Of a stretch of 64,000 nucleotides of DNA, positions 45,896 to 57,670 are shown piece after piece. The translations under genes were made by a program, and so were the position numbers. The stretch comes from Zingiber officinale (lineage: Eukaryota > Streptophyta > Magnoliopsida > Zingiberales > Zingiberaceae): NCBI RefSeq assembly GCF_018446385.1, contig NC_056003.1, positions 22,565,198 through 22,629,197 of the forward strand, read 5' to 3'. The notes below the pieces were generated by a model, which saw nothing but the letters and a program-made list of their open reading frames with translations, was not told where the DNA came from and made no database searches. Each line of letters begins with the position of its first letter. Within the stretch, counting starts at the first letter, position 1.

Positions 45896-45971
45896 GATTC
45901 GACCGTTGAGTCACAACGGGTCGCTCCGTCTTCTCCGCTAGCTTCTGTCTTCGCTGTGCAGGTTCGCAGGT

Positions 45972-45980
45972 TATAAAAGG
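45972..45980 (+). promoter_or_regulatory. LTR TATA box
   Basis: GGTTATAAAAGGAG context, downstream of the palindrome array. Conserved at 51268-51276 in the right LTR. Confidence 0.65.
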
Positions 45981-46503
45981 AGATCAAGGCTTTGGTGCAA
46001 CTTCTTCTTCTTCCTTCTTTCTTCTCTTCTTGGTGAAGATTGCTGTTGAGCTCTGTTGAGTTCCTCCGAAGCTTCGCGTGAGCTTCCGGCTGGATCACCT
46101 GCTGCTGTAGGCTGCTTCATCCGGACTCCAGTCGACGAGAAAGCAAGATTGGTAGAGTGCTTGTGTATTCTTATTGTATTTCTTGCTTATTCTTTGTACT
46201 TGTACTCCTGTTTGCTGTTGCAAACAAGTGTGACGAGGTTTCTCCACCCAGAAGGAGTTTTTATTAGCCGGTTTTCCGGGGACTCATCCACCGACGGATT
46301 GATTGGGTTCGTCCACCTTACGGACACGCCGAGGAGTAGGAGCATCATCTCCGAACCTCGTACATCGCTGTGTTAAGGTTTGATATTCTTCCTTTCGTTT
46401 CTAGTTTATTTTTCCGCTGCGCTAACGAATTGTAGGAAGAAACGAGTGATTTGGGGCGGCTATTCACACCCCCCTCTCTAGCCGAGTACGTAGGATCCTA
46501 ACA

Positions 46504-46517
46504 AGTGGTATCAGAGC
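46504..46517 (+). promoter_or_regulatory. Primer-binding site (tRNA-Met)
   Basis: AGTGGTATCAGAGC directly after the left LTR. Confidence 0.9.
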
Positions 46518-46564
46518 GAGGCCGCTCTTCGACGGATCAACACCCGGGGGAGCACGGGCTAGAG

Positions 46565-48014
46565 ATGGATCTCTATGGAGAAGATGTCACGATTCAAGCC
46601 TTCTACGAGTCTCACGACAACTTCACATATTGGAAGGTAAGGATGATGTATTTTCTTAGAACTAATATGTTACATTGGTTTTGTGTACAAGAAGGGTTTT
46701 CCCCTCCGAAGGATGAGGAAGGAAAACCTATCAAGAAGCAGGAGTGGACGAAAGAGCAAATCCGACAATCCGAAATCAATGACGAGGTAACAAAAATTAT
46801 TGAATTTGCTTTGCCTAATAATGTTTTGTGCAAGATAGATAGGTACAACAACGCCAAGGAATTGTGGAACAATTTGGCAAAATTCCATGAAAAGGAGCCT
46901 AGTGAGCCAAGTAGCTCACATCATGGAGGAAGCGAATTGGAAGTTGAGGGCTACTCAACATCCAAGGAAGAAGAGGAGGAGAGCTCTTGTTCAAGATCGG
47001 AGCAAGAAGAGGCATCTACCTCCGGAAGGGATGAAGAAGAAAGCTCATCTCCATCCACAAACCTAGGTAACTCAAACACTTTAATTTCGAGCAAATTACA
47101 TATATTATGCTTTGAGTGTAGGGAGTATGGACATTACAAGAGCAAATGTCCAAAGAGAGTTAGGAAGACTCCACCGGTGCCTAAGGTCAAGGAAGCCGGA
47201 GGCCCGATACGCAAAGGCAAGGAGCACGTGGTGTGCTTCCAATGCAAGCGAAGGGGACACTATAGGAGCCAATGTCCGAGGGGGAGGCAACCTCACAAGG
47301 ACAAGAAACCAAGCACATCAATAGGGGGCTAAGGCAAACCCTAAGGTAATCTCTAAGGTTCATTATTGCAATTCTAATAAAACTCATGCTAGTAGTTTTG
47401 TTGCAATTGTTAATAATGATAAGCATGTTAACTTTAGGAACCAATACATGTGCTTAGGAGCTAAACATGTTAGCCTAGGTAAGGATAACACTAGAAATAC
47501 CAACCATAGGATTAACGCTTCTAAAGTTAAGGAAAACCTAGGTAGAAATCCCAAGAAGACTAGACACATGCCTAGGAATATCTCAAGAGAAAATGACAAA
47601 TTAACACTTGAGGTATTAGAGAGGGAAAATCAAGTCTTGAGGTCAAGACTTGATAATTTAGAAAATGCCCTTAAAAACATGGAGAAGTCATCTCTAGGGT
47701 TTAAGAGTCAAAAACCCAAGTCCAAGGACAAGAAAGGTTTGGGTCACAAACCTAAGTCCCAAGTGGTCAAGCCCACTTATCATAGTGTTCCATTCGATTA
47801 TGGAACAAAACCTAGGGCTAGGAAGACCACCACCAAGGTCACAAGGGGAGTCACCCCTAGAGTTGATCTTGATGAGTCCCAAATGACCAAGGCTTCAAAG
47901 CCTAAGAGGGTCATTAGGAGGGTTGCTAGGGAAGTCATCCCTAGTGAATATTTAGTGAACCCAATGAGCTCACATAGATATTGGGTTCCTAGGAGCATCT
48001 TCTCTATCCCATAG
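46565..48014 (+). pseudogene. Gag region of gag-only copy 2 (fossil)
   Basis: Closely related to the gag at 9177-10493: MDLYGEDVTIQAFYE start, two zinc knuckles (CFECREYGHYKSKC, CFQCKRRGHYRSQC) and the LEVLERENQVLRSRLDNLE coiled stretch. Broken at about one place; not a complete frame. Confidence 0.85.
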
Positions 48015-49962
48015 ATGGGTTAGAGAGTGTCAACTCCAATTAGAAGGGTAGTTAACCCAACTTTGAGGAAATTGACACTCAAGGAGCATTTTCAAGGTTT
48101 TGTGAACCTTTGAAAATGAAAAGGAATTATCGTTTACTCCTTGAAGAGTAAATTGTGCCATATTTGAAAAATATCGATTTTAATCTTATTTGGCACAATT
48201 TAAGAAAACCTAGAGAAATACCATAATTGGGATTTTGGTTTTCTCTTAGGGATATATGGGCAATCTAGGGTTAGATTTTAAGTTAGCTAAGGCTAAGGAT
48301 ACTTAGATAGGGAATTTAGGTATTTTATTTGTGCTAACTTGCCATGATTGGTTGCCATATGCCATGCCATGACATCATATTTAGTTTATTATCATTTGAA
48401 ATGTCATGATAATGCTTAGGCTAGTTTATATGTCATGTTTTATTTAAGTTTTCAAACTTTATGCCATGACATCATGACATTGGCACATGTTTTTACTTAT
48501 GATATCATTATATGTCATGTCATCATCTCTTGCATTATAATCAATGAAATTGATTTAAGGACAAACATATAATTTGATATTGAGATCAAATTGGTGTCTA
48601 GAAAATGCATGAGAACTTAACCTAAGTTGACCTTAACCCATATCTCACATCAAATTGACTTGAATGTGGTTTGATACACCTTAGATGTGTGTGAGATATT
48701 AGGATCATGAGTCAGGATCAAGGTGCATTGTCCTTGTGCCTAGATGACCCTAATTAAAGAAATTAAGGATCATAGGGAAAGCTTGTGTACAAGTCATGTA
48801 CATCTAGCCCTAAGATTATGGTCCTAAATTCAAATGACTTTAAAAGTATTTTAAAATTGATTTGAAAAACCTTGATGAAGCTTTCCTAGTGATAGTATTC
48901 ATCATTGAACATTGTGATACAAAGTTGAGTTAAACTTGAACTATTTCAAAGTTTTTGAACATTGTATCAAGATTGAAAATTGAAAGTTATTTTCATAGAA
49001 AACTATTTTTCCATGATAGTATATGTCATGAGGAATGTATCCTCAAAATTTCACAATTTTTCGAATTTTCTGGAATTTTCTAGGAGTTTCTGAATTTCGG
49101 GAAGGAAATTTCAGAAATCTGCCTATCAGAGTCTGGATCGGTCTGGGGACCGATCCAGGTAAGTCCTGATCGGTCTGTGGACCGATCCAGTGAAGCATGG
49201 ATCGGTCTGCAGACCGATCAGAGAGCTTGGTGCGATCTGGTGAAGGCTTGATCGGTCTGGGGACCGATCCATGGGGTTTCTGATCGGTCTGGGGACCGAT
49301 CAGAGCGTGCCAGTTTCTGATTTTCAGCTGTTGGTCTGAAATTTCAGCTGGAAGTTGGGTTTTGTGGATTTCTAAAGGTTTGGAACTCACAAAGACATTG
49401 TTGGTGCAATGGTCAAGGGGGAGTTGACCTTTAGGGGGAGTTTTACCTAATTGTCAAGGGGGAGTTGACTTTTAGGGGGAGTTTTTACTCCTTAAGACTT
49501 TTGAGGATTAGTGATATGGGATTATCACTAAGTTGATTGTTGAGTTTAGTATCAAGGGGAAAATTAAGAGTTTCAATGAAAGGTATGGGACTTTCATTAG
49601 GAAGAAACTCTTGACCTTGATACCCTCCTTTTTCTTTTTGATGTATGTCAAAAAGGGGAGAGTATTCATTGGAGAATTATTGGAGAAACCCAAGTTAGGT
49701 TATCGGGTTAACCTAAGCTAGGGGAAGAATGTCAAGGAATGTTCGAGGAAGAACATTGGAATTCTTTTTGATGTGTGTCAAAAAGGGGGAGAATTATTGG
49801 AGAACCCAAGTTAGGTTATCGGGTTAACCTAAGGGGAGAATGTCCAGAGAATGTTCAAGGAAAGAACATTGGACATTGGAAGATGATTGGAAAACCTAAG
49901 TTAGGTTATCGGGTTAACCTAACTTGATGATGGGTTTTGTCAAACATCAAAAAGGGAGAGAT
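48015..49962. other. Non-coding internal region of gag-only copy 2
   Basis: AT-rich with CATGACAT words (48360-48520), GATCGGTC palindromes (49135-49310), and repeated TAGGTTATCGGGTTAACCTA blocks (49690-49930), themselves near-palindromic. Confidence 0.7.
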
Positions 49963-50218
49963 TGTTGGTGCAACCTTAGGTCAAGGTTGACCTGGTTGAC
50001 CTGACTCGAGTTGACCTGACTCGAGTTGTATTTTGATGTTTGACTTAGGAAGATTGTCGGTGCAACCTTAGGTCAAGGTTGACCTAGTTGAGTTGCATGT
50101 TGATGTTTGACACTCGTGGAAGAGTTGTATTCTTGATATGGGACAAGAATAGATGTTTGGGAGATTATTGGGGCAACCGTAGGTCAAGGTTGACCTGGTT
50201 GACCTGATTCGGGAAAAA

Positions 50219-50862
50219 GTCCAAGTATGGAGACTTGACAACGGAAAAGTCCAAGCAGGGAGCTTGGCACTAGAAAAGTTCAAGTATGGAGACTTGGCAC
50301 TGGAAAAGTCCAAGCAGGGAGCTTGGCACGCGAAAAGTCCAAGTATGGAGACTTGGCACGGGAAAAGTTCAAGTATGGAGACTTGGCACTGGAAAAGTCC
50401 AAGTATGGAGACTTGGCACGGAAAAGTCCTAACTGGGATGTTAGGCAGTGTGGAAAGTCCTGGTGAGTGAAGCCAGGCAGTGGGAAAGTCCTAACTGGGA
50501 TGTTAGGCAGTTGGAAAGTCCTGGTGAGTGAAGCCAGGCAGTGAGAAAGTCCTAACTGGGATGTTAGGCAGTGTGAAAACCCTAGTGAGTGAAGCTAGGT
50601 GAAAGTCCTGGTGAGTGAAGCCGGGCAAGGGAAAATCCAGATGGATCAAGGGTGATCGGACATCTGGTGATGGGAAGTCCAAGTAGGTCATAAGAGTGAC
50701 CGGATACTTGGCACGAAGAGGAAAGTCCAAGTGGGTCAAAGGGATTGACCGGACACTTGGTGGGGAGTCTTAGCAGGTCAAGGGAGTGACCGGATGCTAA
50801 GCATGATGTACCAATAGGTCAAGGTTGACCGGATATTGGTTTGAAAGGTTTGGGACTTGGTT
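50219..50862. repeat. Stem-loop field in right LTR
   Basis: Same unit types and order as 44879-45532. Some units are missing or duplicated, showing unit turnover after insertion. Confidence 0.88.
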
Positions 50863-50879
50863 TGGGCAAAAACCAAGCT

Positions 50880-51190
50880 CTGGATCGGTCTGCAGACCGA
50901 TCCAGCGATACGTTTGTGTATCTGATCGATCTGGTGACCGATCAGATAACAAACAGAAGGCAAAGCGCAGTTCTGTGAGCTTACTGATCGGTCTGGGGAC
51001 CGATCAGCATGAAGCCTGATCGGTCTCCACGACCGATCAGAGACGCAGCCGAGAGAGGTGGGATCGGTCTGTGGACCGATCCCAGACCGATCCAGCTGTG
51101 GCCTGATCGGTCCACAGACCGATCTAGGGACCGATCAGCCCAGGGCCTGATCGGTCCCCAGACCGATCAGGGTGGAGCCTGATCGGTCCA
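50880..51190. repeat. GATCGGTC palindrome array in right LTR
   Basis: Starts with the same perfect 26-bp palindrome (50880-50905). Unit order differs from the left LTR. Confidence 0.88.
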
Positions 51191-52058
51191 CGATTCGACC
51201 GTTGAGTCACAACGGGTCGCTCCGTCTTCTCCGCTGGCTTCTGTCTTCGCTGTGCAGGTTCGCAGGTTATAAAAGGAGATCAAGGCTTTGGTGCAACTTC
51301 TTCTTCTTCCTTCTTTCTTCTCTTCTGCTGAAGATTTGTGGGCTGCGATAAGAGCTCTGTTGAGTTCCTCCCGAAAGCTTCGCGTGAGCTTCCCCGACTG
51401 GAACAGCTGCTGCTGTTAGGGTTTTTGAAGCTGCTGCTTCATCCGGACTCCAGTCGACGAGAAAGCAAGATTGGTAGAGTGCTTGTGTATTCTTATTGTA
51501 TTTCTTGCTTATTCTTTGTACTTGTACTCCTGTTTGCTGTTGCAAACAAGTGTGGCGAGGTTTCTCCACCCAGAAGGAGTTTTTATTAGCCGGTTTTCCG
51601 GGGACTCATCCACCGACGGATTGATTGGGTTCGTCCACCTTACGGACACGCCGAGGAGTAGGAGCATCATCTCCGAACCTCGTACATCGCTGTGTTAAGG
51701 TTTGATATTCTTCCTTTCGTTTCTAGTTTATTTTTCCGCTGCGCTAACGAATTGTAGGAAGAAACGAGTGATTTGGGGCGGCTATTCACACCCCCCCTCT
51801 CTAGCCGAGTACGTAGGATCCTAACACTCGCCAAGCGTCCGGTCAGCCCATCGACCCACTTGGACTTCTCGCCAGCTATCCGGTCAGCCCGTCGACCTAG
51901 CTGGGCTTCGTGCCAGACATCTGGTCAGCCCGTCGACCTGTCTGGACTTCTCCTGCACACTCGATCAAAGTGTCAGACAACAACAAAACTAACTTAACCC
52001 ATTTGTCATTTATCAAAACCTAGGTTAGACCGTTAGTGCTACCCGCACCAACAAGGAT

Positions 52059-54393
52059 GTGTCGGAGTACACCTATCCTCCTACCCCAAATTGAGTGGGG
52101 AGCTCAATGCTCTCATCTCCCTGAGTCAGTCCAAAGGAAGGATCCCTGCCCGTTTCCTCGCTACAGTTAACACTACCCATGAGCGGACCAGCGAAGCCTG
52201 ACAGAGCAAACTGCATACACCCTGCCTAATGTACCACTAACCCATGAGTGGTTGTATGTGCAGATCATGTAACTGGTGATGTGCTCAACAATAATGAAGT
52301 CAACAATCGCTCAGCATACAATCATGCAAGATGACGCATGACACTAAGCATGTAAATCCTGACAGTATACACCTCCATATAATATATACCAAAAAGGAAA
52401 TAAATCCATGCAATAATCTAAGTATCATAAATCTAGGTACACAAATCAGGTAAATCAATTAACTAGTTCGATACACAATAGGGCGATGTATGTCACTACT
52501 TCTATGAACAAAAGTACACATGACAACAATCAAGAGGATATACACATGAATGCATAACAAGCAACAAATAAGGCATGCTACAGGTAACATGTAGTAACAT
52601 ACCAAACAGATATAAACATAACTATTACTACTAGTTATAACCTACTAAGTATATCAGAAAGACAATATCAAAAGATAAGTCAAAGGTACCCGCCTTAATC
52701 AGTAGTTCGTATTGGAACAAATCCCACGTCGTGATGCTCGTCTCGAAACAACGTCCTGCAAATCACATGATTATAATTTAGCTAATAACATATGCAACAA
52801 CTAACTAAATCTCAAGCCAAACTAATTAGGGGAAACCCTAATCAAATCATCCATGAATCCTTTAATCTTTCCAAACCACTCCACATCTTATAATCAATCC
52901 AATAATCCTTCATATCGATCATGAACTCTTCTATTAATCACCCTTTCAGCAACTAATCCATACATGGAAATCCACCCAATTAAATCACAACATCAATTTA
53001 ATGATTCTATTAATCATAATATCAATTTAATCAACAATCCATCATAATAAATTATAATACTAATCTCATAATCCTAATAATGATCATATAACCTTCTACA
53101 TCAACCAAATCAACAAGATAACCATCCTAAATCAATTACCACATAAACAAATCACAATTACATTGGATTAAGCATACCATAATCAAATTAGGTTAAGCTA
53201 ACTTGAATAAATCCCAACAACTCAAATCCACTCAAGCATCAGATCACCACTAAATAGAATTAGGACACCCTATCCATTCCACAAATAGAATCAAATCTAG
53301 TTCATATACAAAATTACCTCCACAACTTATCCAAATCTGATTGCACCGCTGTTGACCCATGACCGGAGGCGTTTGCTGCCACAACTCAATAGCCGAAGCT
53401 AGGTTAAACTGTTGATCTCCCAAATCGACAAACCTAAATCACAATCAACACATTCATATTCAAGCAGTAGACCCAATTCTTAGTTCACAGCCTAATTCCA
53501 ACTTCTAATCAGATCTAAGATAGGTTAATCAAAACTTAGGCTAAGGAACTAGCTACCATTCAGCCGAGAATGCTCACCACAACTCACGACAGCAACTGAA
53601 GATGAGTAGAGTGGAGAAATCGGGTGACGACCTTGCTATGGCAGTAGTCGTTGCTGCTTAGGGACCGCAAATAAGAGGAGTAACACACTGGATTCGAAGA
53701 TGGAAGAAGGATCATCGACAGTTGGTCGGAGGGAAAAAAACTAAATGGCAGTCGGCTGAAGGAGTGGGTGTCGGTGTTGATCGGGAGAAGGATGAGGAAC
53801 GACGACAGTGAGATCGGGAAAGAGGGTCGGCAAAGGGTTACATCGGTTGTTGGGCTCGCGATGGTTGACGTCGGACCATGGCGGTCGGCGGCGACGCGAA
53901 AGAGGACAATCAGCGATTTTGGATTCAGGAGGAGACCGGGAGAGGAAAGGTGGCACCGAACCTCCCATGGCCAGCGGCGTCGAGGGCTGGCAGCGTCAAC
54001 GCCGGCATCTCACAGGTCGGGGCGGCGCAGTGTCGCGTGAGGGAGATGAGGAGAGGAGAGGTTTCGGTTGCGAGGAGAAAAGATCGGAAAGGAAAGAGAG
54101 GGAATCGGGAAGCTTAGGGTTCGGCGCATGGGGAGAAAGAAAGAAAAGAAAAAGAAAAGAATAGAAAAAAGAAAAATGAACTTAGATTTGCTTAATCAAA
54201 CTCTAAGTACACTCCTCAATCAACTCCCACTTTTGGGTATTCCAAACAAACTTTTCCCATGCCTATAAATGTATCCCCTTAAACTCGTCATACGAGCTCC
54301 GATTAAATCCCAATTTTTTTTTAAAAATTCCGTAAAGGTTATTTACCTATTAAACCTTATTATTTCATTATTATCTGGGTGCTGTATTTTACA
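52059..54393 (-). other. Right piece of the probable Tekay-like solo LTR
   Basis: Non-coding. A GC-rich patch at 53600-54120 gives long shadow frames but no recognisable protein. The remainder is AT-rich. Confidence 0.45.
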
Positions 54394-54398
54394 CATAT

Positions 54399-57300
54399 CC
54401 AATGAAGAAGCCTACTGAATTAGGGGATGCGCTTAAGGTCAATATAATTTACCAAAATACCTCTGTCAATAGTAGTTTAAATTATCTACATGATAATCTA
54501 GATAATTATGAAATTATCCCTAGTATGCTGCATGACAATCTAGATTTTGATTAAGTCAATCAAGACTTTGATCAAATTCGCATCAACCGCGACTTAGTTA
54601 AACATAACATTGACCAAATCAATTCAGACACATTAATTAATTCAGAAAACTTAAAATTAAATAAAAATTTAGAAATAATTAATTCAAACATTAAAATAAA
54701 TTTAAATTTAAAAAATAATGAAATAGATTTAGATAAAATCAATAAATATTTTAATAAACTATTTAATAATCTAGACAATATCAATCTAGAAAATTCTATC
54801 CAAAACTAAGATAATTTAATTAATAAAAAATTAAATTTTAAAAATAGGACTTATCTAATAAATTAAAATATTAATATAAACTTAAAAGACAAAGAAAATA
54901 TAAGGATAAATTCAAATACTTTAATAAAATCAAACCAAAGTTAACAAATTCAAAATTAAATATTAAAGATAACATCTTAGACCATGATAATCCAGAAAAT
55001 TCTAAATCAACAATTAATACAAAGTTAAAAGATAAACCTTTAAAGAAATATAATTCAAATAATTCAAATTTAAAAACTAATAAAAACTTAAACACTAAAA
55101 ATAATATTAACTTAAAATTAAGATGGAAAGAAAATTTAAATATTAAATACACTCTTTTAAAGAAGGACAATTTGATCAATTTAATTAATTCAAAATTAAA
55201 AACTTAGATTTAAATTATAAATTAAGAATTGAATCTCAAATATAATTAATTTTAATTATACAAAAATCTTAAAAGGAAAATCAATAATTTAAGGAGAGAC
55301 TCCAAATTAGTTGGCATCTCCAAAATAACAACTTACTCGACAGGTAATTATGATTAGATTAAAAAGGGACAAAAGTTTAACTTGACCTACGGTACTGGTG
55401 AAATTTTGGATGATAGTAGATTAGAGAAACTATGTCTATGCATGATAGTAAATTTTGCATCTCACAAAAATGATAGAATTTCCTGATTGAAAACATAGAT
55501 TGGATGAGATGACTAAGAACTTAAATTAAATTAAAATTAACTTATTAAATTAAAAATAAATAAAAATTAAATTATTAAATTAAAATTAAATCAAAATTTA
55601 AAATTAAATTAAAATTAATTTATTAAAAATAAATTAAATTATAAAATTAAAATCAAATTAAACTAAATTAAATTATTATATTAAAATTAAATCAAAATTA
55701 AACTAATTAAATTAAAATCAAATTAACTTAATTAAATTAAATTAAATTATTATTAATATTAATATAAAATAAATTAAATTAATTTTATTAAACTAATTAA
55801 ATTAATTTAAATTTAAAACTTAAACTTAAAACTTAAATTTAAAACTTTAAATGAAAATGTTAAATTTAAAACTTAAATTAAAACTTAAAATTTAAAACTT
55901 AAATTAAAACTTAAAATTTAAAACTTAAATTTTACACTTAAATTAAAACTTAAATTTAAAACTTAAATTAAAACTTAAATTTAAAACTTTAAATTAAAAC
56001 TTAAATTAAAATTAAAATTAAAGTTAAATTAAACATAGAACTAAAATTATTTATTTAAAAAAAAAACTCTTTTAAAAAATCATTTAAAAAATTTTTAAAA
56101 GGAAAATTATTCATTTAGATAACAATTAAATCAATCAAAATTTAATTAACTTAAACTTTAAACTTAATTAAATAATTAATAAGTGGTTAGTCTAAATTTA
56201 TTCAAGAACTTAGGTTGATTTGATCAGTACCTTAATTTAACCTAATTAAAATATTAACTTTACTCTAAGTTATTGTAAAACAAACCTGATTGTACATTAA
56301 AATGTTAATCAAAATTTTAACTTTATTTTAATTAAATCATAATTTACCACAATTAAAGATTGACCTAAATTGAACCTTAACTTTACTTTCTTTAATAATT
56401 TTAACAAATTTAACTCTCAATTAATACTAACTTAGTTAATCTAAGTTAAATCTAATAAAAAAGGATGATGTAAATGAAAAATTAAATTATAACTTAGACT
56501 TTCATTAAATCAGTCAATTAATATAAAATGTAATTTATTTTAAATAAGTATTAAATTATTGAAATGAGTCAAGTAGAAGTTAATCAATAAATCATTGATA
56601 ATGATTAACTATTATTAAATTAGTACCAAATTATTTCATTCAACCTTAAACTAAAGGTTAACTTCATACACCTAAATCTAAAATTAATTATTTAATCAAA
56701 CTTAAGTGAACAATCATAATACGGTATAAATAATTTTGATGAACATTAGTATTACGAACAGTAAATTTCCTAGGCACTAAGGTAAAAGTCCTTGTTGCTG
56801 ACAAAGATAACTAGAAAGTGCTAGGTTAAGGGAGAGCAAGGGCCTTAAAAATATGTTGCACATTTTAACATACTCAAATCCTAGTATAAATTCAGGGGGA
56901 GTATTAATAAAATTAATTAATTAATTAATTAATATTTTTACAATATTATGTTTGAAAACTGCTTCCATTTTTAAAATTACTAGCATCTTCAAAACTTTAA
57001 AGTTTTTTTTAACCTCTATTAGTTTTAAAGATAGCTGTAAATAGTAATTTAACAAGTTTAAGTTTTTGACAAGATATTTTTGAAAAGGTATCTTAAAAAC
57101 TCAGTTTTTCATAAAGTTTCAAAATCTTACTTAAGTTTTATCATGTTATTTTTTTTTTTCAAAATTCCTTATTTCGAAAAAGTTTTCAAATGTGTTTGAA
57201 AAATTATTTTTTCAAAATATTCCTTATTTTTTTTAACTTTAAACGTTATTAATGAAAACACTAGCATTTTAAAATTCTGTATATTTATAAAGAATTGACA

Positions 57301-57670
57301 AAAATTTTCAACTTTATTTTTGAAAATCTTGACTTAATATTTTCCAACATTCGTTTTTGAAAAGTTTTTTTCCTAACTTTTTAGTTTTTACTAAGTTAAA
57401 CTTCCCAAAGTAAACCTAGAATTTTTTTTTTGTCAATTTTTTTTCCTTTACTTAGTCAATTTTCCCTAACCTATCTATACTTATTTTTTGATGAATATGA
57501 AAGAGGGAGGATTAGGTGGATTAAGTTAGTAAAAATCTAGAAAAAACATCAAAATAAAAAATCTAGACAAAACACCAAAAACAGTCTAAAATCATATCAT
57601 ATGTCTAATTATTTTTACATATTTTTTCCTAACTTAACCCAGGTTATCATTGCATCAAAAAGGGGGAGAT
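54399..57670 (+). other. Internal region of the outer element (AT-rich)
   Basis: Very AT-rich. The stretch 54560-55200 gives Asn/Lys/Leu-rich translations in several frames. From 55500 to 56060 it is low-complexity (TTAAATTAAAAC words). After 56900 it matches, in reverse, the internal part at 42300-43140. No RT or integrase. Confidence 0.6.

Larger units (their letters stand above)
44634..46503 (+). repeat. Gag-only copy 2, left LTR
   Basis: 1870 bp. Nearly 1 kb (44879-45895) is stem-loop or palindrome units; TATA element at about 45972. Confidence 0.92.
44634..51826 (+). mobile_element. Gag-only LTR retrotransposon, copy 2
   Basis: LTRs 44634-46503 and 49963-51826 begin TGTTGGTGCAACCTTAGG and end TAGGATCCTAACA. 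Perfect target duplication CTCGC (44629-44633, 51827-51831) inside the LTR of another element. Primer site AGTGGTATCAGAGC at 46504-46517; polypurine tract AAAAAGGGAGAGAT before 49963. The internal region carries gag (46565-48014) and a non-coding part; no pol. The LTRs are close to identical over long stretches apart from indels in repeats, so this is the youngest layer of the nest. Gag shows about one to a few breaks. Confidence 0.93.
49963..51826 (+). repeat. Gag-only copy 2, right LTR
   Basis: 1864 bp; same modules as the left LTR with different numbers of repeat units. Confidence 0.92.
41238..52053 (-). mobile_element. LTR element of the hairpin-array family, interrupted
   Basis: LTRs: 41238-42299, and about 43780-44633 continued at 51832-52053. 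They start TGTAGGACCGTGATCG and end CTACCCGCACCAACA. Perfect target duplication AGGAT (41233-41237, 52054-52058). The internal part is only about 1.5 kb (42300-43779), AT-rich and non-coding, with CCCCCTTTTTGATG next to 42299 as the reversed polypurine side. It therefore has no gag and is a deleted, non-autonomous copy. It is split by the gag-only element at 44634-51826. Same family as 33974-58722, opposite orientation. Confidence 0.9.
40398..54393 (-). mobile_element. Probable solo LTR of a large Ty3/Gypsy element (Tekay-like)
   Basis: Removing the inner insertion (41238-52058) leaves about 3.2 kb with no coding capacity. On the minus strand it starts TGTAAAATACAGCACCCAG, followed by TTACGGAATTTTT and GGGATTTAATCGGAGCTCG words, which I recognise from Tekay/Del LTRs in monocots. 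CATAT is present on both sides (40393-40397 and 54394-54398), fitting a 5-bp target duplication. The other end does not show the expected CA, so that edge is uncertain. A solo LTR, not a whole element. Confidence 0.55.

Noticed and set aside
46504-46517. tRNA-Met gene fragment
   Set aside because: The match is just the primer-binding site next to an LTR; no tRNA fold around it.
53741-54164. Basic Arg/Gly-rich frames near 53.8 kb
   Set aside because: They sit in a GC-rich patch of the probable Tekay-like LTR and have no domain.
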